Positions 1-9,128 of a stretch of 64,000 nucleotides of DNA are shown one piece after another (the stretch's first letter is position 1; the number at the start of each line of letters is the position of its first letter). The stretch spans positions 1 to 64,000 of the forward strand of contig NZ_BMNB01000004.1 of the NCBI RefSeq assembly GCF_014646235.1, read 5' to 3'. The notes beneath the pieces were generated by a model. The model did not search any database and was not told where the DNA came from. It saw only the letters and a program-made list of their open reading frames with translations. Position numbers and translations under genes: made by a program. The stretch comes from Micromonospora sonchi (lineage in GTDB: Bacteria > Actinomycetota > Actinomycetes > Mycobacteriales > Micromonosporaceae).

Positions 1-122
1 CCTCCATCGGCTACCACCGCAGCAATGGCGAACCCAACATCGCCCGAGCTACCCGACGCGCCAACCGACGATCTACAGAACTCATCGATGCCGTAACCAG
101 GAGTAACCCGACTACGCAATAG
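1..122 (+). pseudogene. 3' end of an ISAs1-like (IS4-type) transposase
   Basis: The frame ends at the TAG at 120-122 and reads like the last ~40 residues of an ISAs1-family transposase (IGYHRSNGEPNIARATRRAN). A second, more complete but decayed copy of the same C-terminus lies at 20162-20616 in the same orientation. Only the tail is in the window, so I cannot say whether the gene is intact upstream. The next open frame begins immediately after this stop, which suggests the element end is fused to the truncated pPIWI_RE gene. Confidence 0.6.
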
Positions 123-221
123 CCCTGCGTCACCGGCGGACTGATCGCCATCGACGATCCGTGGGAGAACGACCAAGGCGGCCGGTACGCCCTCTCCCGT
201 ACCGCTCTGAGCCTGGCAACA

Positions 222-2372
222 GTGCCGAACATCCTCACCCCCGTACTCATGGTGACCTCCCGGGTGACCCGCATCTCCGATTCGCTGATCTACAGCAGGA
301 AAGTACTGGCGATCCAACCCGGTAAGAATCGGCCGATCCTCGAAGTGGCACTGCACGGTGGCGGCGGAGCCCGCACGATCAGCCGATACGCGCTCGAAGC
401 GCTCGGACGTCTCGACATGGACTACTCCATCCTGAAAGCCATTGCGACCCGCTCGCGGGCTGAACAACTGATCCGCGCCGAGGCTGTCGCCAAGGCCGTC
501 AAGGACGGCAAACCCAAACTGAGATTCCCCCGTGAACGGCCGGACCAGATCTGGCCGGTACTGCCCAAGAACCGCCAATTCCCCATCGGTGTCGGCACCG
601 GCATGCACCACCTACGCGTGCTCAACCAGCACATCCTGAACCGGTTCCAGGACCTGGCCGAACCGCTCGTCGCACGCGCCACCACCCTGACCTTGCCTCA
701 CCGCCCCACCGACCCCGAGAGGGTCTCCAAGGCGGAGATGGACCGGCGCAAGGCCGAACGCGAAGCCGGGTCCGACATACCGCTGCGCGGCAAGGGCACC
801 GCGTTCCCCGAACCCGCCTCCATCACCGCCGCCGTCAAAGCAGCCGGCTTCACCAAGCTACGCCTGGTCTGCCTCTGGTACCGCGACGAGACCCGCCTAC
901 GGATGCTCACCACCCTCGCCAAGACGTACAACCTCGACAACAAGGGACTGGACCCGCGCGACGGCCAGGAGATCGACCTCTACGGCGGCACGATCACTGC
1001 GGTCTTCCACTTCATGGGCGACTTCCTCACTCACGGCAGCCCGAGCGGCAGAACGAAAGCGTTGAAGCCGGCTGACGCGGCGCTCGACGCGAGCGGCGGC
1101 GTCCTGGTCGGCGCCTGGTGCGAAACCCACATCCCCACCGCCGACGATGCTCCCGGCCTCAAACCCGCCGAGCTGGAGGATATAGACGCCAAACCACAGA
1201 CCAAGACGATCCTGGCCGGTAGAGACATCGCCAGCCAATACGTGCTCGGGAAGAACGCCCAGGGCGTCATCCAGCCGAAAGCTCCCGATCATCCGACCGA
1301 GATGGCGCTACTCGACCTCTACCGCTCCCTCGGCATCATCGATGACCGCATCGCTAACGCTCTCCGTCCCGAGCCGCGGCACGCGCTCTATGGGCCCGAC
1401 CGGATCGCCCACGTCGGATTCCACATCCGCCAGCAAAACAAGCGCAAGGGTGAGAGAACCTCACCCAAGATTGTCGTAACCGCAACCGCGTTGGTCCCGC
1501 CAGCGAAACGCGGCGACGTGTGGCAACTGCGTGGCTGGAGCTCGGCCGTCCCTCGCTGGCAGCCCTACCGCTCGGCCCAGAACCAGTTCCACGCCAACCA
1601 GTACCCGCAGGAGGCCGGCGGCAAGAAGTCCTACCGCCATCGCTGGGACGACATCGGCGCCGTCATCGAACGCGCCCTCGAGGACCTCGTTGAAGAGCTC
1701 GACGGCCGACCCTACGTCGTCACCGTCGACGAGGACAGTGCCCGACGCATCTGGGACGGATTACAGAACAGCAAGCAGAGCAGCCACCCCGGCACGGGCA
1801 AAAACAAATACTGGCTTCCCGGCTACAGCCTCCAAGAGGATGAACGCCCCGACGCGATCATCCGCGTCAACATTGCCGACGACAGAGTGCCCCCGCCGGT
1901 CGCATACACCCGCGTGCTCAGCACACGAGACGGCGAAAAGGAAGGTGAGACGACCAACGCTCTGTACGAGATCGAGACGGACTTCGGCACCCCGGTATGG
2001 CTCTTGTGTAACGTTCCCCGCAATTACGACGGCGGAAACTCGGGCCGGCTCGGCGCCAAATACACCCGCTGGGACGCGAAACGCGCCGTCATCTCCGAGA
2101 ATCGAGAAGACCGCCGCAAGAGCGAGATGCCCGAACCGTGGTACACGATGACCGCCACCGAGATCTTCCCCATCGCCCTCAACGACCGCGTCTCCCACGA
2201 GGCACTCGCGTTCGCTACCGCCCAACTCTGTCACCAAACCATGTACTGGTCCGGCCGCGCCCGCTACCCCGTCGCCCTGCACGCGGCAATACAGATGGAC
2301 GAAGACCATCCCCAGTACCGCCGCACCGCACAATCAGCCGACGAGGAGCCAGACATCGACGAACAAGAATAA
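222..2372 (+). CDS. pPIWI_RE-type protein, C-terminal portion (PIWI/RNase H-like), probably 5'-truncated
   Basis: The 716-residue product resembles the C-terminal half of pPIWI_RE proteins, a PIWI-like family known to travel with restriction-endonuclease and helicase modules and thought to act in defence against invading nucleic acid. Seen features: a block with WDGLQN at about 510, RPDAIIRVNI at about 545, a WLLCNVPRNYDG block at about 610, and a C-terminal ATAQLCHQTMYWSGRARYPV stretch typical of the end of PIWI folds. GTG 222 is the first usual start codon, but the frame is open back to 123 and the translated sequence from 123 looks protein-like. The N-terminal domain expected in full-length members (about 900-1000 residues) is therefore missing, with transposase sequence in its place. 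No helicase or REase partner of this family is visible. Family assignment is by motif resemblance only. Confidence 0.65.
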   Translation: MPNILTPVLMVTSRVTRISDSLIYSRKVLAIQPGKNRPILEVALHGGGGARTISRYALEALGRLDMDYSILKAIATRSRAEQLIRAEAVAKAVKDGKPKLRFPRERPDQIWPVLPKNRQFPIGVGTGMHHLRVLNQHILNRFQDLAEPLVARATTLTLPHRPTDPERVSKAEMDRRKAEREAGSDIPLRGKGTAFPEPASITAAVKAAGFTKLRLVCLWYRDETRLRMLTTLAKTYNLDNKGLDPRDGQEIDLYGGTITAVFHFMGDFLTHGSPSGRTKALKPADAALDASGGVLVGAWCETHIPTADDAPGLKPAELEDIDAKPQTKTILAGRDIASQYVLGKNAQGVIQPKAPDHPTEMALLDLYRSLGIIDDRIANALRPEPRHALYGPDRIAHVGFHIRQQNKRKGERTSPKIVVTATALVPPAKRGDVWQLRGWSSAVPRWQPYRSAQNQFHANQYPQEAGGKKSYRHRWDDIGAVIERALEDLVEELDGRPYVVTVDEDSARRIWDGLQNSKQSSHPGTGKNKYWLPGYSLQEDERPDAIIRVNIADDRVPPPVAYTRVLSTRDGEKEGETTNALYEIETDFGTPVWLLCNVPRNYDGGNSGRLGAKYTRWDAKRAVISENREDRRKSEMPEPWYTMTATEIFPIALNDRVSHEALAFATAQLCHQTMYWSGRARYPVALHAAIQMDEDHPQYRRTAQSADEEPDIDEQE

Positions 2373-2466
2373 TCCCCTGACCGACGCCTGCACCGTGCCA
2401 AGTCGGGCCGAGGCGATCCGTCACTGTGGTGGACGCCGGACCCGTGCTCGCCGCTTTGGTCGTTCG

Positions 2467-3852
2467 TCAGAGCCCGTGAAGCCTGCGCCACAGCCGTCTG
2501 TCGGTGCGTTTCCACAGGCTTTGGGTGTGATGGTCGTACCCGTCGCCGAGCCCGAGGGTAAGCCTCAGAAGCCCCTGCGGCGGGTGTTCCGGACGACGTT
2601 TCAGCTCGACCACCTGGTAAGCGGTGACGCTCTGGGCGTTGAGCGACTTCAGCCGCTTGAGCGCTTGATCGTGCTCCCGTCTCGTCTGCGTGGCGGCCGG
2701 GTCGCCCTCGGCAAGGAGTCTGGGGGTGAAGCGCCGTGGCTCGATGTGGGGCCGAAGCACCTCGTGGACCGCTGGGAGCACGTCGAGGGCGAGATTGTCG
2801 AGGTCCTTTCCCTGCTGCGGGGGCACCACCAACATGGTGACCTTGATGGGGACGACTAGGTTTTTCAGGACGGGCCACTTACCTCGAAAGTCCTCCATGC
2901 TGAGGTATAGGGCGTCGCGGAAGGTGCGTCGATCGGCGGTGTTTTCCGGAAGGCCTGGTAGCGGCAGCGTCAATGGGAACGACAGCAGGTCCTGCCACGG
3001 CTCGGTTTCGTGCTGCTCGACCAGATCGAGCAGCTCGGGCCGCCGCCGGGTCCCGCCGCCGTCGCGAGCGCCCGCCGCCGAGATCTGGTAGGGCGCGGAC
3101 CAAATCGCGCCATCCACCAGTCGGTCCATCGCGATCAGTAACCGCTTCTGGGCAAGCTCAAGATTCTGGTAGGTACTCCACGCCAGCAGGGACTTGTTGA
3201 ACCGGTCCCGTGCAGGATCGCCAGTCGGCTGCGGTACCTCCGTGTCCCACTCCTCAGGTGGGCCGATGCGCGGGTAATCGTCTTCCTCGTCCTCCCCGAA
3301 CACGTCTCGGTCCATGAAGTGCCGCTGTCCGACTGTCGACAACTCGTGGGACACGCGTAGGTCCTCGACAGCGTCTCGCAGTGGCTGAGCATGGATTATC
3401 GTCTTGGGGCCCTCGGGTCCGGGCCGGTGCCCGTCTCCTGGCCAAGCCTGGTCAAGAGAGACGTGCAGCAGCTTGACCTGACGGTCGTTGCGATACACCA
3501 GCGGCCGGCGATCGGCGCTCAGCGCGACGGTAGGACCGGGCTGTTCAAGGACATCGAGTGCCCACTTCGCCATCCGGTGAATCGCGGGCGGTGTCGGCCG
3601 CGTCGAGATGAACCGAAGTTCCAACGCGACTGGCCCGGTCATCGCTCGGTGGCCGGCAGCTCGCTGTTGTGCGGCCACCTGCCGCTGGAACTCCTGGGCC
3701 GCTCGGCGGCCCCGCTCGCCTTTACCCTCGGGCTCCCCGCCCACGTCGATGCGCCTGACACGCCGGCGGCGTACGAACGATCGGTACTGCCATGCCTCAG
3801 GCGAAGACCAGAATCCGGAACCGGCCGATGGGCGCATCGTCACCACGAACAT
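2467..3852 (-). CDS. RusA-like protein with two RusA-type segments
   Basis: Encodes about 461 residues. The N-terminal part has the layout of RusA Holliday-junction resolvases: a TGPVALELRF strand at about 85, a KWALDVLEQPG block and a YRNDRQVKLLHVSL block (compare the RusA 'YRDDSQV' motif). A second RusA-like signature, KDLDNLALDVLPAV, lies at about 390 after a strand VTMLVVPP. RusA proteins are usually about 120 residues, so this may be a tandem or heavily expanded member. The first copy seems to lack the D-x-D-N acids that the second keeps. The gene converges on the pPIWI_RE gene with a 94-base gap. ATG 3852 was chosen as the start; the frame is open to 3957 and no strong ribosome site decides between starts. 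Function in recombination or defence is inferred. Confidence 0.5.
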   Translation of the reverse strand: MFVVTMRPSAGSGFWSSPEAWQYRSFVRRRRVRRIDVGGEPEGKGERGRRAAQEFQRQVAAQQRAAGHRAMTGPVALELRFISTRPTPPAIHRMAKWALDVLEQPGPTVALSADRRPLVYRNDRQVKLLHVSLDQAWPGDGHRPGPEGPKTIIHAQPLRDAVEDLRVSHELSTVGQRHFMDRDVFGEDEEDDYPRIGPPEEWDTEVPQPTGDPARDRFNKSLLAWSTYQNLELAQKRLLIAMDRLVDGAIWSAPYQISAAGARDGGGTRRRPELLDLVEQHETEPWQDLLSFPLTLPLPGLPENTADRRTFRDALYLSMEDFRGKWPVLKNLVVPIKVTMLVVPPQQGKDLDNLALDVLPAVHEVLRPHIEPRRFTPRLLAEGDPAATQTRREHDQALKRLKSLNAQSVTAYQVVELKRRPEHPPQGLLRLTLGLGDGYDHHTQSLWKRTDRRLWRRLHGL

Positions 3853-4073
3853 GCTAGGGAAGGCTCGGGCGCGAATTCGAGGGTAGCCACCGCCTGTCAG
3901 TTCGCCGTCCAAGCGGTTCAAGCCCCAGGCTTGCCCGACGGCGCGGTGTGGAGGCATTTGTATGGTGTGCGAGGAACCGGTGTGTCGCGGTTCGGCCGCA
4001 CCGGATGCGGAACGCGGCGGCCTGCGATCTGCCTGCGGTCGAGGCCATGAAACTGCGGCGATGAGGCTGGGTG

Positions 4074-5831
4074 TCAGGCTCGTGCCCTGGAGTCTCGGGT
4101 GTTGTGGACGACCATGAACGGCACCGCGTCCCGTTGAAGGCAGGACGTTACAGTGGGCACCTGCGTATCGGCGGTTACCAGGATGAGCAGGCGCTGGGCG
4201 CGGGATGCGCCGACGTACAGCACCCGCCGGCTTTCGCCGGGATCGCCTTTGCTCCAGAGCCCGACCCCGTCGGTGGAGGTGGCGCGCTTCGGCAGCGGCG
4301 GGATCGCGACTGCGGTGACCGTTGCCTGGAGGCCCTTGAAGCCGTGGATCGTCGACCAGTCGAGCGCATCGGGTTCGTCGACCATGAGGACGGGCCAGGT
4401 GTCGCCGTTCGGAGAGCGGAGGCTACCGGTGTTGATCCAGTCGTCCCACCCCATCGCCTTGATGCCGTTGCGCATTTCGGCGCGGAAGGCGCTGGGTGGG
4501 CCGCCGAAGGGTGAGGTTCTACTGGCGAGCCGCAGGCATCCGTTCCGGAATGTGCGTGGGGTGAGTCCGACGGAGTCGAGGAACTCGGCGTCGGCGAGCA
4601 CATGCTCGTCGTTGTGGCCGAGCCCGCGGAGGATGCCTTCGATCGTCTGCATGGCCTGGGTCCGGGCCCGGGCGCTGGCGCGGAGATCTTGGAGGGTTGC
4701 TGCGGCCTGGGCGAGCTGGACGAGTTTGCCGCCGCTCTTGTCGCCCGGCGGTGAGGCGCCGGCGCACTCGCGGGCGTCCTTCTCGGCGTAGGCGAGCACC
4801 TTGATTTCCTCGTCAGTGAAGCCCATCGACTCGGCGACCTCGATGATCTTCGAGCGAGCGTGGCCGAACCCGCTCACGGGCAGGACCACGACGGGGTACT
4901 GGTCGTCCTTCCATCTCCCGAGCGGAATATCGGTGCCGGCGTCGGCGCGCAAGCTGTTGACGACGGCGCAGATCGCCGGGGAGCTTCGGTAGTTGCCGTC
5001 GAACCGGGTTCCTTCGGGGACCCGGCCGACGAGGTTCTGGACCTCTTCGATGGTGGAGCCGCGGAAGCCGTAGATGGACTGGTCGAGGTCGCCCACCATG
5101 ACGGTCTCAATGCCGCAGTCCAGCAGAAAGTTGATGAGGAAGATGTCGCTGCTGTCGCAGTCCTGCACCTCGTCGACGATGACCGATCCGAACCGGGCGC
5201 TCATCAGCTGGCCCAGGCGCGCCCGGTTGGTCGGGTCGGTGAGGTAGTGCTCCATCAGCACCCGCGTCGCCGCGCAGTCCATCACCCCGTTCGCGAGGAA
5301 CCGGCGAGCCAGGCGCGAGGCGCTGGTGTTGGCCTTATTCCGCTGCCAGTCCGGGAGGTTGGTCACGGTGCTTCGCTGGGCGTACGGGACTTGGTGGTTA
5401 ACCAGCCGGGCGTTGGCGCCGTCGTGGTCGAAGGCGAACCAGCCGAGCTGGAACTCCAGCGGCGCTCCCGCCACTCCGAACGTGGTGCCCTGGACGGTGT
5501 GCCACGAGTCCTTGAACGTGGGGACCTGGCCCGTCAGCGCCTTGTACAGGGGCGTGACGATGAACCGGTTGATGAAGCCGTCGATCGTGCCGACGTAGTT
5601 CGGGGCCGTGATGAGGTCTGGCCGCTGGGCGCACCGCTGCCGCGCCTCGTTGATCGCGGCGTTAGTGAACGACAACAGGGCGACGCCCTGCCGAGCAGGG
5701 ACGCCGGGGCGTTGGGTGAAGCGCTCGACGATGCTCTGGGTCTTCCCGGCGCCCGGGCACGCCGGGACAAAGACGCTGCCCGGCTTGTCGATGAGGGCGC
5801 GCTGAGCCGGCGAGAAGTCGATCTCGTCCAT
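4074..5831 (-). CDS. gajB: GajB: UvrD/Rep-like helicase of a Gabija system
   Basis: A 585-residue superfamily 1 helicase. Walker A is CPGAGKTQS at about 25-33, motif Ia LLSFTNAA follows at about 52, motif II is VIVDEVQDCD at about 214, motif III GDLDQSIYGFRG at about 243, and a C-terminal YVGASRAQ motif is typical of UvrD enzymes. The start ATG lies 6 bases after the stop of gajA, so the two are co-transcribed. In Gabija, GajB associates with the GajA nuclease and is thought to sense DNA ends or single strands made during phage replication. The pairing of an OLD-family ATPase/Toprim nuclease with a UvrD helicase in this order is the diagnostic Gabija arrangement. The gene is intact and slightly longer than many GajB proteins (about 500 residues). 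Confidence 0.88.
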   Translation of the reverse strand: MDEIDFSPAQRALIDKPGSVFVPACPGAGKTQSIVERFTQRPGVPARQGVALLSFTNAAINEARQRCAQRPDLITAPNYVGTIDGFINRFIVTPLYKALTGQVPTFKDSWHTVQGTTFGVAGAPLEFQLGWFAFDHDGANARLVNHQVPYAQRSTVTNLPDWQRNKANTSASRLARRFLANGVMDCAATRVLMEHYLTDPTNRARLGQLMSARFGSVIVDEVQDCDSSDIFLINFLLDCGIETVMVGDLDQSIYGFRGSTIEEVQNLVGRVPEGTRFDGNYRSSPAICAVVNSLRADAGTDIPLGRWKDDQYPVVVLPVSGFGHARSKIIEVAESMGFTDEEIKVLAYAEKDARECAGASPPGDKSGGKLVQLAQAAATLQDLRASARARTQAMQTIEGILRGLGHNDEHVLADAEFLDSVGLTPRTFRNGCLRLASRTSPFGGPPSAFRAEMRNGIKAMGWDDWINTGSLRSPNGDTWPVLMVDEPDALDWSTIHGFKGLQATVTAVAIPPLPKRATSTDGVGLWSKGDPGESRRVLYVGASRAQRLLILVTADTQVPTVTSCLQRDAVPFMVVHNTRDSRARA

Positions 5832-5837
5832 GACCGC

Positions 5838-7772
5838 TTACCGCATCGCCGACTGGACGGCCTGGGTGAGGTAGGTGGGGCACTTGAAAGTGCCGCCGCT
5901 CTGGATCAGCTCGGCGACGTCGTGGGCGAACTCGCCCTTGCCGATGTACCGCTTGGAGGTGCGCAGCTTGCGGTAGAAGACCTCCGCCGGGTTTGTGCTC
6001 GTCGTGAGCGTGCTCCAGAACCTACCCGACCTGGGCTTCTGGCGTTTGAACGCGGTCTCCAGCAGCGGGCCGTTGACCGTGAACGGGTTCATCAGGTCGG
6101 CCTCGAGCGTGAACTCGGCGGCGAACACGGCGAGGATCGAGTCGGCGCTCAGCTGGGTGCCGATCTCTTCCAGCCGGTCCTTGCGGCTCAGTGTGGCGGC
6201 CGGCTCGTCCTCCGTCTTTGGCTCGCCGGCCTTGGGCTCATCGTCGAGGTCGTCGTCCTGGTCGACCTCGCCAGCGACGTCGGGGTCGCCGTCGGTGATG
6301 ACCACCAGCCGGTCGACGAGCCGAACGCCGTTGACCTGCTGCAGGAGGAGCTTGAGGTACGGGCCGAAGTCGACGCTGCCGATGCTGATAATCGACACGG
6401 CCCGGAATTCGCGGCACTTCGCCCCGTAGCTGGGTGCCGTCTTATCGAGAACGCAGTGGCGTGCGAGCGGCGGCAGGATGACGGCCTCGGAGACGCCCTC
6501 CACAAGGACCGCGCGCCGGGTGAACAGCAGCTCAGCACGGCTCACGTCGAGATACTGGTCGATCTTGCGACGTTCCTCATCGGTCAGGTCGATGTCGCAC
6601 AGGGCGATCGCGGCGGTGCCGCGCTGGATGCCCGTCGGCACCACCTCGACCTCGGTGGCCAAGGAATCCTCGGTGATCTCCGGTGTCGGGGTCTCCTGGG
6701 TGCGCAGGACCACGATGCTGCGGATGCCCACCGCGCTGGCCAGGTTCGGCGAGTGGGTCGTGGCGACCACCTGGATGCGACCCGCCGGGCCGTCCGTGTC
6801 GTCGCGCAGCGACTTGACGGCCTGCTCCTGAAGGTAGTCCAGCAGCACGGCCTGCAGCTGCGGGTGAAGGTGCGCCTCCGGCTCCTCTACGAGGAAGAGC
6901 GTGAGCTCGGCGTCCTGGGCGTTGCGCAACTCGATGATGACCGACGCCATGTAGAGCAGGTTGGCGTAGCCAAGGCCCGAGTCCTCGATGTCGGCAAGGT
7001 CGACGCCGTGCTCGGCCATCTTGAGGCGCAGGCCACGAGCGAGCCGCTGCAGCCGGACGTCGCGGAAGCTCAGACCGATGACCTGCCCACGGACCGGATC
7101 GGTGAGGTCGCTGACGTGCTCCTGCAGCCGCTTTTGGGTGCCGGTGATGACATCGTGCTCCTCGAGCTTGCGCAGCCCGTCGATCGCCTGGTCGAGAAAG
7201 TCCGTTCGGTCGGCCTCGCTCGTCAGGTACTTGATGATGAGCGCCATACGGTTGCCGGTGGCGGAGTCCAGCTCACGCTTGGCGTCGCGCAGCGGCGCCA
7301 GGTAGACGTGCCGGATCTGGTCGCGCTTCTCAGGTTCGGCGTCGGGCCCGGCGGCTCGCCCGACCAGATTTTCCAGCTTGGACCGGCGGGGTACGTCCAC
7401 GTTCGGCCGGAACCGGGTCATGTAGTACGCCTTGTTCGTGGCAATATCGAGCGCGCCGATGTACTGGCCTTGCTGAAACCGCGTCAGACCGTCGAACTCG
7501 CCCACAATCTCGATCGGCCCATCCGTACCGGTGGAGACGTCGTCGATCTCCAGGTAGCGGACCCGTCGCCCGCTCAGCGGCGTGGTCAGCAACCGCATCG
7601 CGTCGATGACGTTGGACTTGCCGGAGTTGTTATCGCCGACGAGCAGCGTCAGGCCGGGCTGGAGCTTGATCTCCACGCCGCGACACGAGCGGAAGTTCGT
7701 GAGACGCAGGCCGGCGAGATACATGCCGCTGCCCGTGGTTGGTGCGCTGAGCGTGGTCGGTGCTGTGGGCAT
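5838..7772 (-). CDS. gajA: GajA: OLD-family ATPase/Toprim endonuclease of a Gabija system
   Basis: About 644 residues. The N-terminal ABC-type ATPase shows LTNFRSC, Walker A GDNNSGKSN at about 45, the signature region EDSGLGYANLL at about 260, Walker B FLVEEPEAHLHPQ at about 295 and the switch TTHSPN. The C-terminal Toprim domain shows VLVEGVSEAVIL (catalytic Glu, about 425) and ITDGDPD (acidic pair, about 490). This is the architecture of OLD-family nucleases and of GajA, which nicks phage DNA when nucleotide pools fall. I chose ATG 7772, with GGGAG about 10 bases upstream; the frame continues to a TTG at 7814. The upstream flank is a transposase fragment, so the promoter may lie in or beyond IS-derived DNA. 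An acidic linker (about 500-520) interrupts the Toprim region. Confidence 0.88.
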   Translation of the reverse strand: MPTAPTTLSAPTTGSGMYLAGLRLTNFRSCRGVEIKLQPGLTLLVGDNNSGKSNVIDAMRLLTTPLSGRRVRYLEIDDVSTGTDGPIEIVGEFDGLTRFQQGQYIGALDIATNKAYYMTRFRPNVDVPRRSKLENLVGRAAGPDAEPEKRDQIRHVYLAPLRDAKRELDSATGNRMALIIKYLTSEADRTDFLDQAIDGLRKLEEHDVITGTQKRLQEHVSDLTDPVRGQVIGLSFRDVRLQRLARGLRLKMAEHGVDLADIEDSGLGYANLLYMASVIIELRNAQDAELTLFLVEEPEAHLHPQLQAVLLDYLQEQAVKSLRDDTDGPAGRIQVVATTHSPNLASAVGIRSIVVLRTQETPTPEITEDSLATEVEVVPTGIQRGTAAIALCDIDLTDEERRKIDQYLDVSRAELLFTRRAVLVEGVSEAVILPPLARHCVLDKTAPSYGAKCREFRAVSIISIGSVDFGPYLKLLLQQVNGVRLVDRLVVITDGDPDVAGEVDQDDDLDDEPKAGEPKTEDEPAATLSRKDRLEEIGTQLSADSILAVFAAEFTLEADLMNPFTVNGPLLETAFKRQKPRSGRFWSTLTTSTNPAEVFYRKLRTSKRYIGKGEFAHDVAELIQSGGTFKCPTYLTQAVQSAMR

Positions 7773-7841
7773 GCTGGTGGGAACTCCCTGTACCTTCTCG
7801 AAATTGTGTTTCAAGCCATGAGCTGCGGATTTGTGAGCGGA

Positions 7842-8040
7842 TCAAGCAACTCGTCGATACTCGTTGATGAGGCCGCCAAGAAAGTGGCGCCGACGGATCG
7901 CCTGGTCGATCGCGACGACCGCGTCGGTCGCAGTCGGGTAGATGCTGATCCAGGCTCTGGTGTGGTCGGTGTCGGTCGAAATGGTCCTCGTAGTCGCGTA
8001 GCACGGTGGGGGCGTGTTGTTCGTTGTCGATCAGGGTCAC
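7842..8040 (-). pseudogene. C-terminal fragment of an rve (IS481/IS3-type) transposase, frameshifted
   Basis: The first part reads DYEDHFDRHRPHQSLDQ, the usual end of an integrase-core transposase catalytic domain. A frame change then restores AIDQAIRRRHFLGGLINEY before a TGA at 7844-7842. There is no N-terminus and no terminal repeat I can see. It sits directly upstream of gajA, so an insertion-sequence scar forms the 5' flank of the Gabija operon. Confidence 0.6.
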
Positions 8041-8064
8041 AGCGGGAGTTGCTACCCGTCGGAC

Positions 8065-8649
8065 TCAGCTCTGCTTGGTACAGGTCACTACCACCAGGTC
8101 ATCCGGAAGCATCTTGCTGCCGGCCTTCGCTGACTGCTTTGTCACCGTCCAGTTTGCCAGTATCAGAACCAGTGTGTCGTTCTCGTCTTGGCTACCGTAC
8201 TGAATGTTTGTGAACCCGAGCTTCCGGAGCTTGTCGTCGGCGACCGCAGCGTTCATACCCTTCAAGTTCGGCATGACCAGCTTCGTCGGTGCGGGCGGCG
8301 CGGTAGGTGCCGGCAGGGCGGGGGCGGTTGTCGCAGCCGGAGCAGTCGCGGTGGGGACTGACGTCGTCGGCGCCGGTGTGGGTGCCGCAGCAGCGGGAAC
8401 AGTCGCCGCGACCGCTGCGGCTGTCGGCGAGGACTTCGCCTCCGGTTGGGGCTCACCGCTCACGGCCGCGACGATCCCGGTTACGCCGCAGCACGCGATG
8501 ACGATTACCCCAGTGACGATACCGATGATTGCGCCGATGCCGAGTTTCCGGCGAGGCGGTGCTGCCGGTGGCAGACCGTGGGTGAACTGCTGTGTGGCCG
8601 GTGGCGGTCCCTGCCACGCAGCGTTGTTGTCAGGCGATTGGTAAGTCAC
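8065..8649 (-). CDS. Single-pass membrane protein with extracellular PASTA-like domain
   Basis: 194 residues starting at GTG 8649. The N-terminal ~35 residues are proline-rich and cytoplasmic-like. They are followed by one membrane helix (IGAIIGIVTGVIVIACCGV, about 38-56), then a ~60-residue Ala/Pro/Thr linker, then a C-terminal domain beginning VMPNLKGMNAAVADDKLRKL, which matches PASTA domains ('vP.l.G.....A...L...Gf'). PASTA domains bind muropeptides in Stk-type kinases; here there is no kinase domain, so this may be a stand-alone cell-wall sensor or a lone actinobacterial PASTA protein. The gene is isolated, and I see no operon partner. Confidence 0.7.
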   Translation of the reverse strand: MTYQSPDNNAAWQGPPPATQQFTHGLPPAAPPRRKLGIGAIIGIVTGVIVIACCGVTGIVAAVSGEPQPEAKSSPTAAAVAATVPAAAAPTPAPTTSVPTATAPAATTAPALPAPTAPPAPTKLVMPNLKGMNAAVADDKLRKLGFTNIQYGSQDENDTLVLILANWTVTKQSAKAGSKMLPDDLVVVTCTKQS

Positions 8650-9093
8650 CCGGTGGAGTGTGGTCGGCGGTGATTGTCATGCACACCAGCCGATCGGGTG
8701 CGTCGCTGTCAGGTAACCGACTTCCGAGGGCCGCAGGGGTTTGATAGGCGGGGCGAATCCGGCTCTCGGGCCTCACCGGTCATGCTCAATCGATGATCAT
8801 ATGCAGTCCATTGGTGCGGTAACGGCAGCGGCGATCGTGGAGTTCAAGGCCCGCACCTGCAGACGTTGTGCTCGGGCATGAACGCCATCACAATTACTAC
8901 TCGTTTGCAGAGGCGATAAACCAGCTCAGCTGGCCTGCCCACCCCCGGTTCCCTTACGTCCGAGTATTCACGGAGCACCAGCGAGCTCCGCCTCGATGGC
9001 CGACATCGGCCTATCGGGACCAACAGGCCCCGAAACTTGGCGCGCGAACCACGGTCGATGGCAGCGAAGGCGGGCAACCCGTAGTTCGCGCCG
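8650..9093. other. Intergenic region without a supported gene
   Basis: Divergent spacer between the PASTA gene (minus) and the zinc-ribbon gene (plus). It should hold the promoter of the PASTA gene and, at its right end, the promoter described at 9094-9122. I see no further gene, repeat or strong hairpin. Confidence 0.4.
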
Positions 9094-9122
9094 CTGACGC
9101 TCTCAAGGCCCTTGGCTACGCT
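9094..9122 (+). promoter_or_regulatory. Sigma-70-type promoter for a leaderless transcript
   Basis: CTGACG (9094-9099) and TACGCT (9117-9122) are separated by 17 bases. GTG 9129 follows 6 bases after the -10 box, the usual spacing for actinobacterial leaderless mRNAs. This places the start of the downstream gene at 9129 although the frame is open further upstream. Confidence 0.5.
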
Positions 9123-9128
9123 GAGCCG

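Noticed and set aside
4860..8213. A very long open frame on the plus strand (over 1100 codons) opposite gajA and gajB
   Set aside because: It is the antisense shadow of two genes with clear ATPase, Toprim and helicase motifs; its translation is Arg/Val/Asp-rich with no domain.
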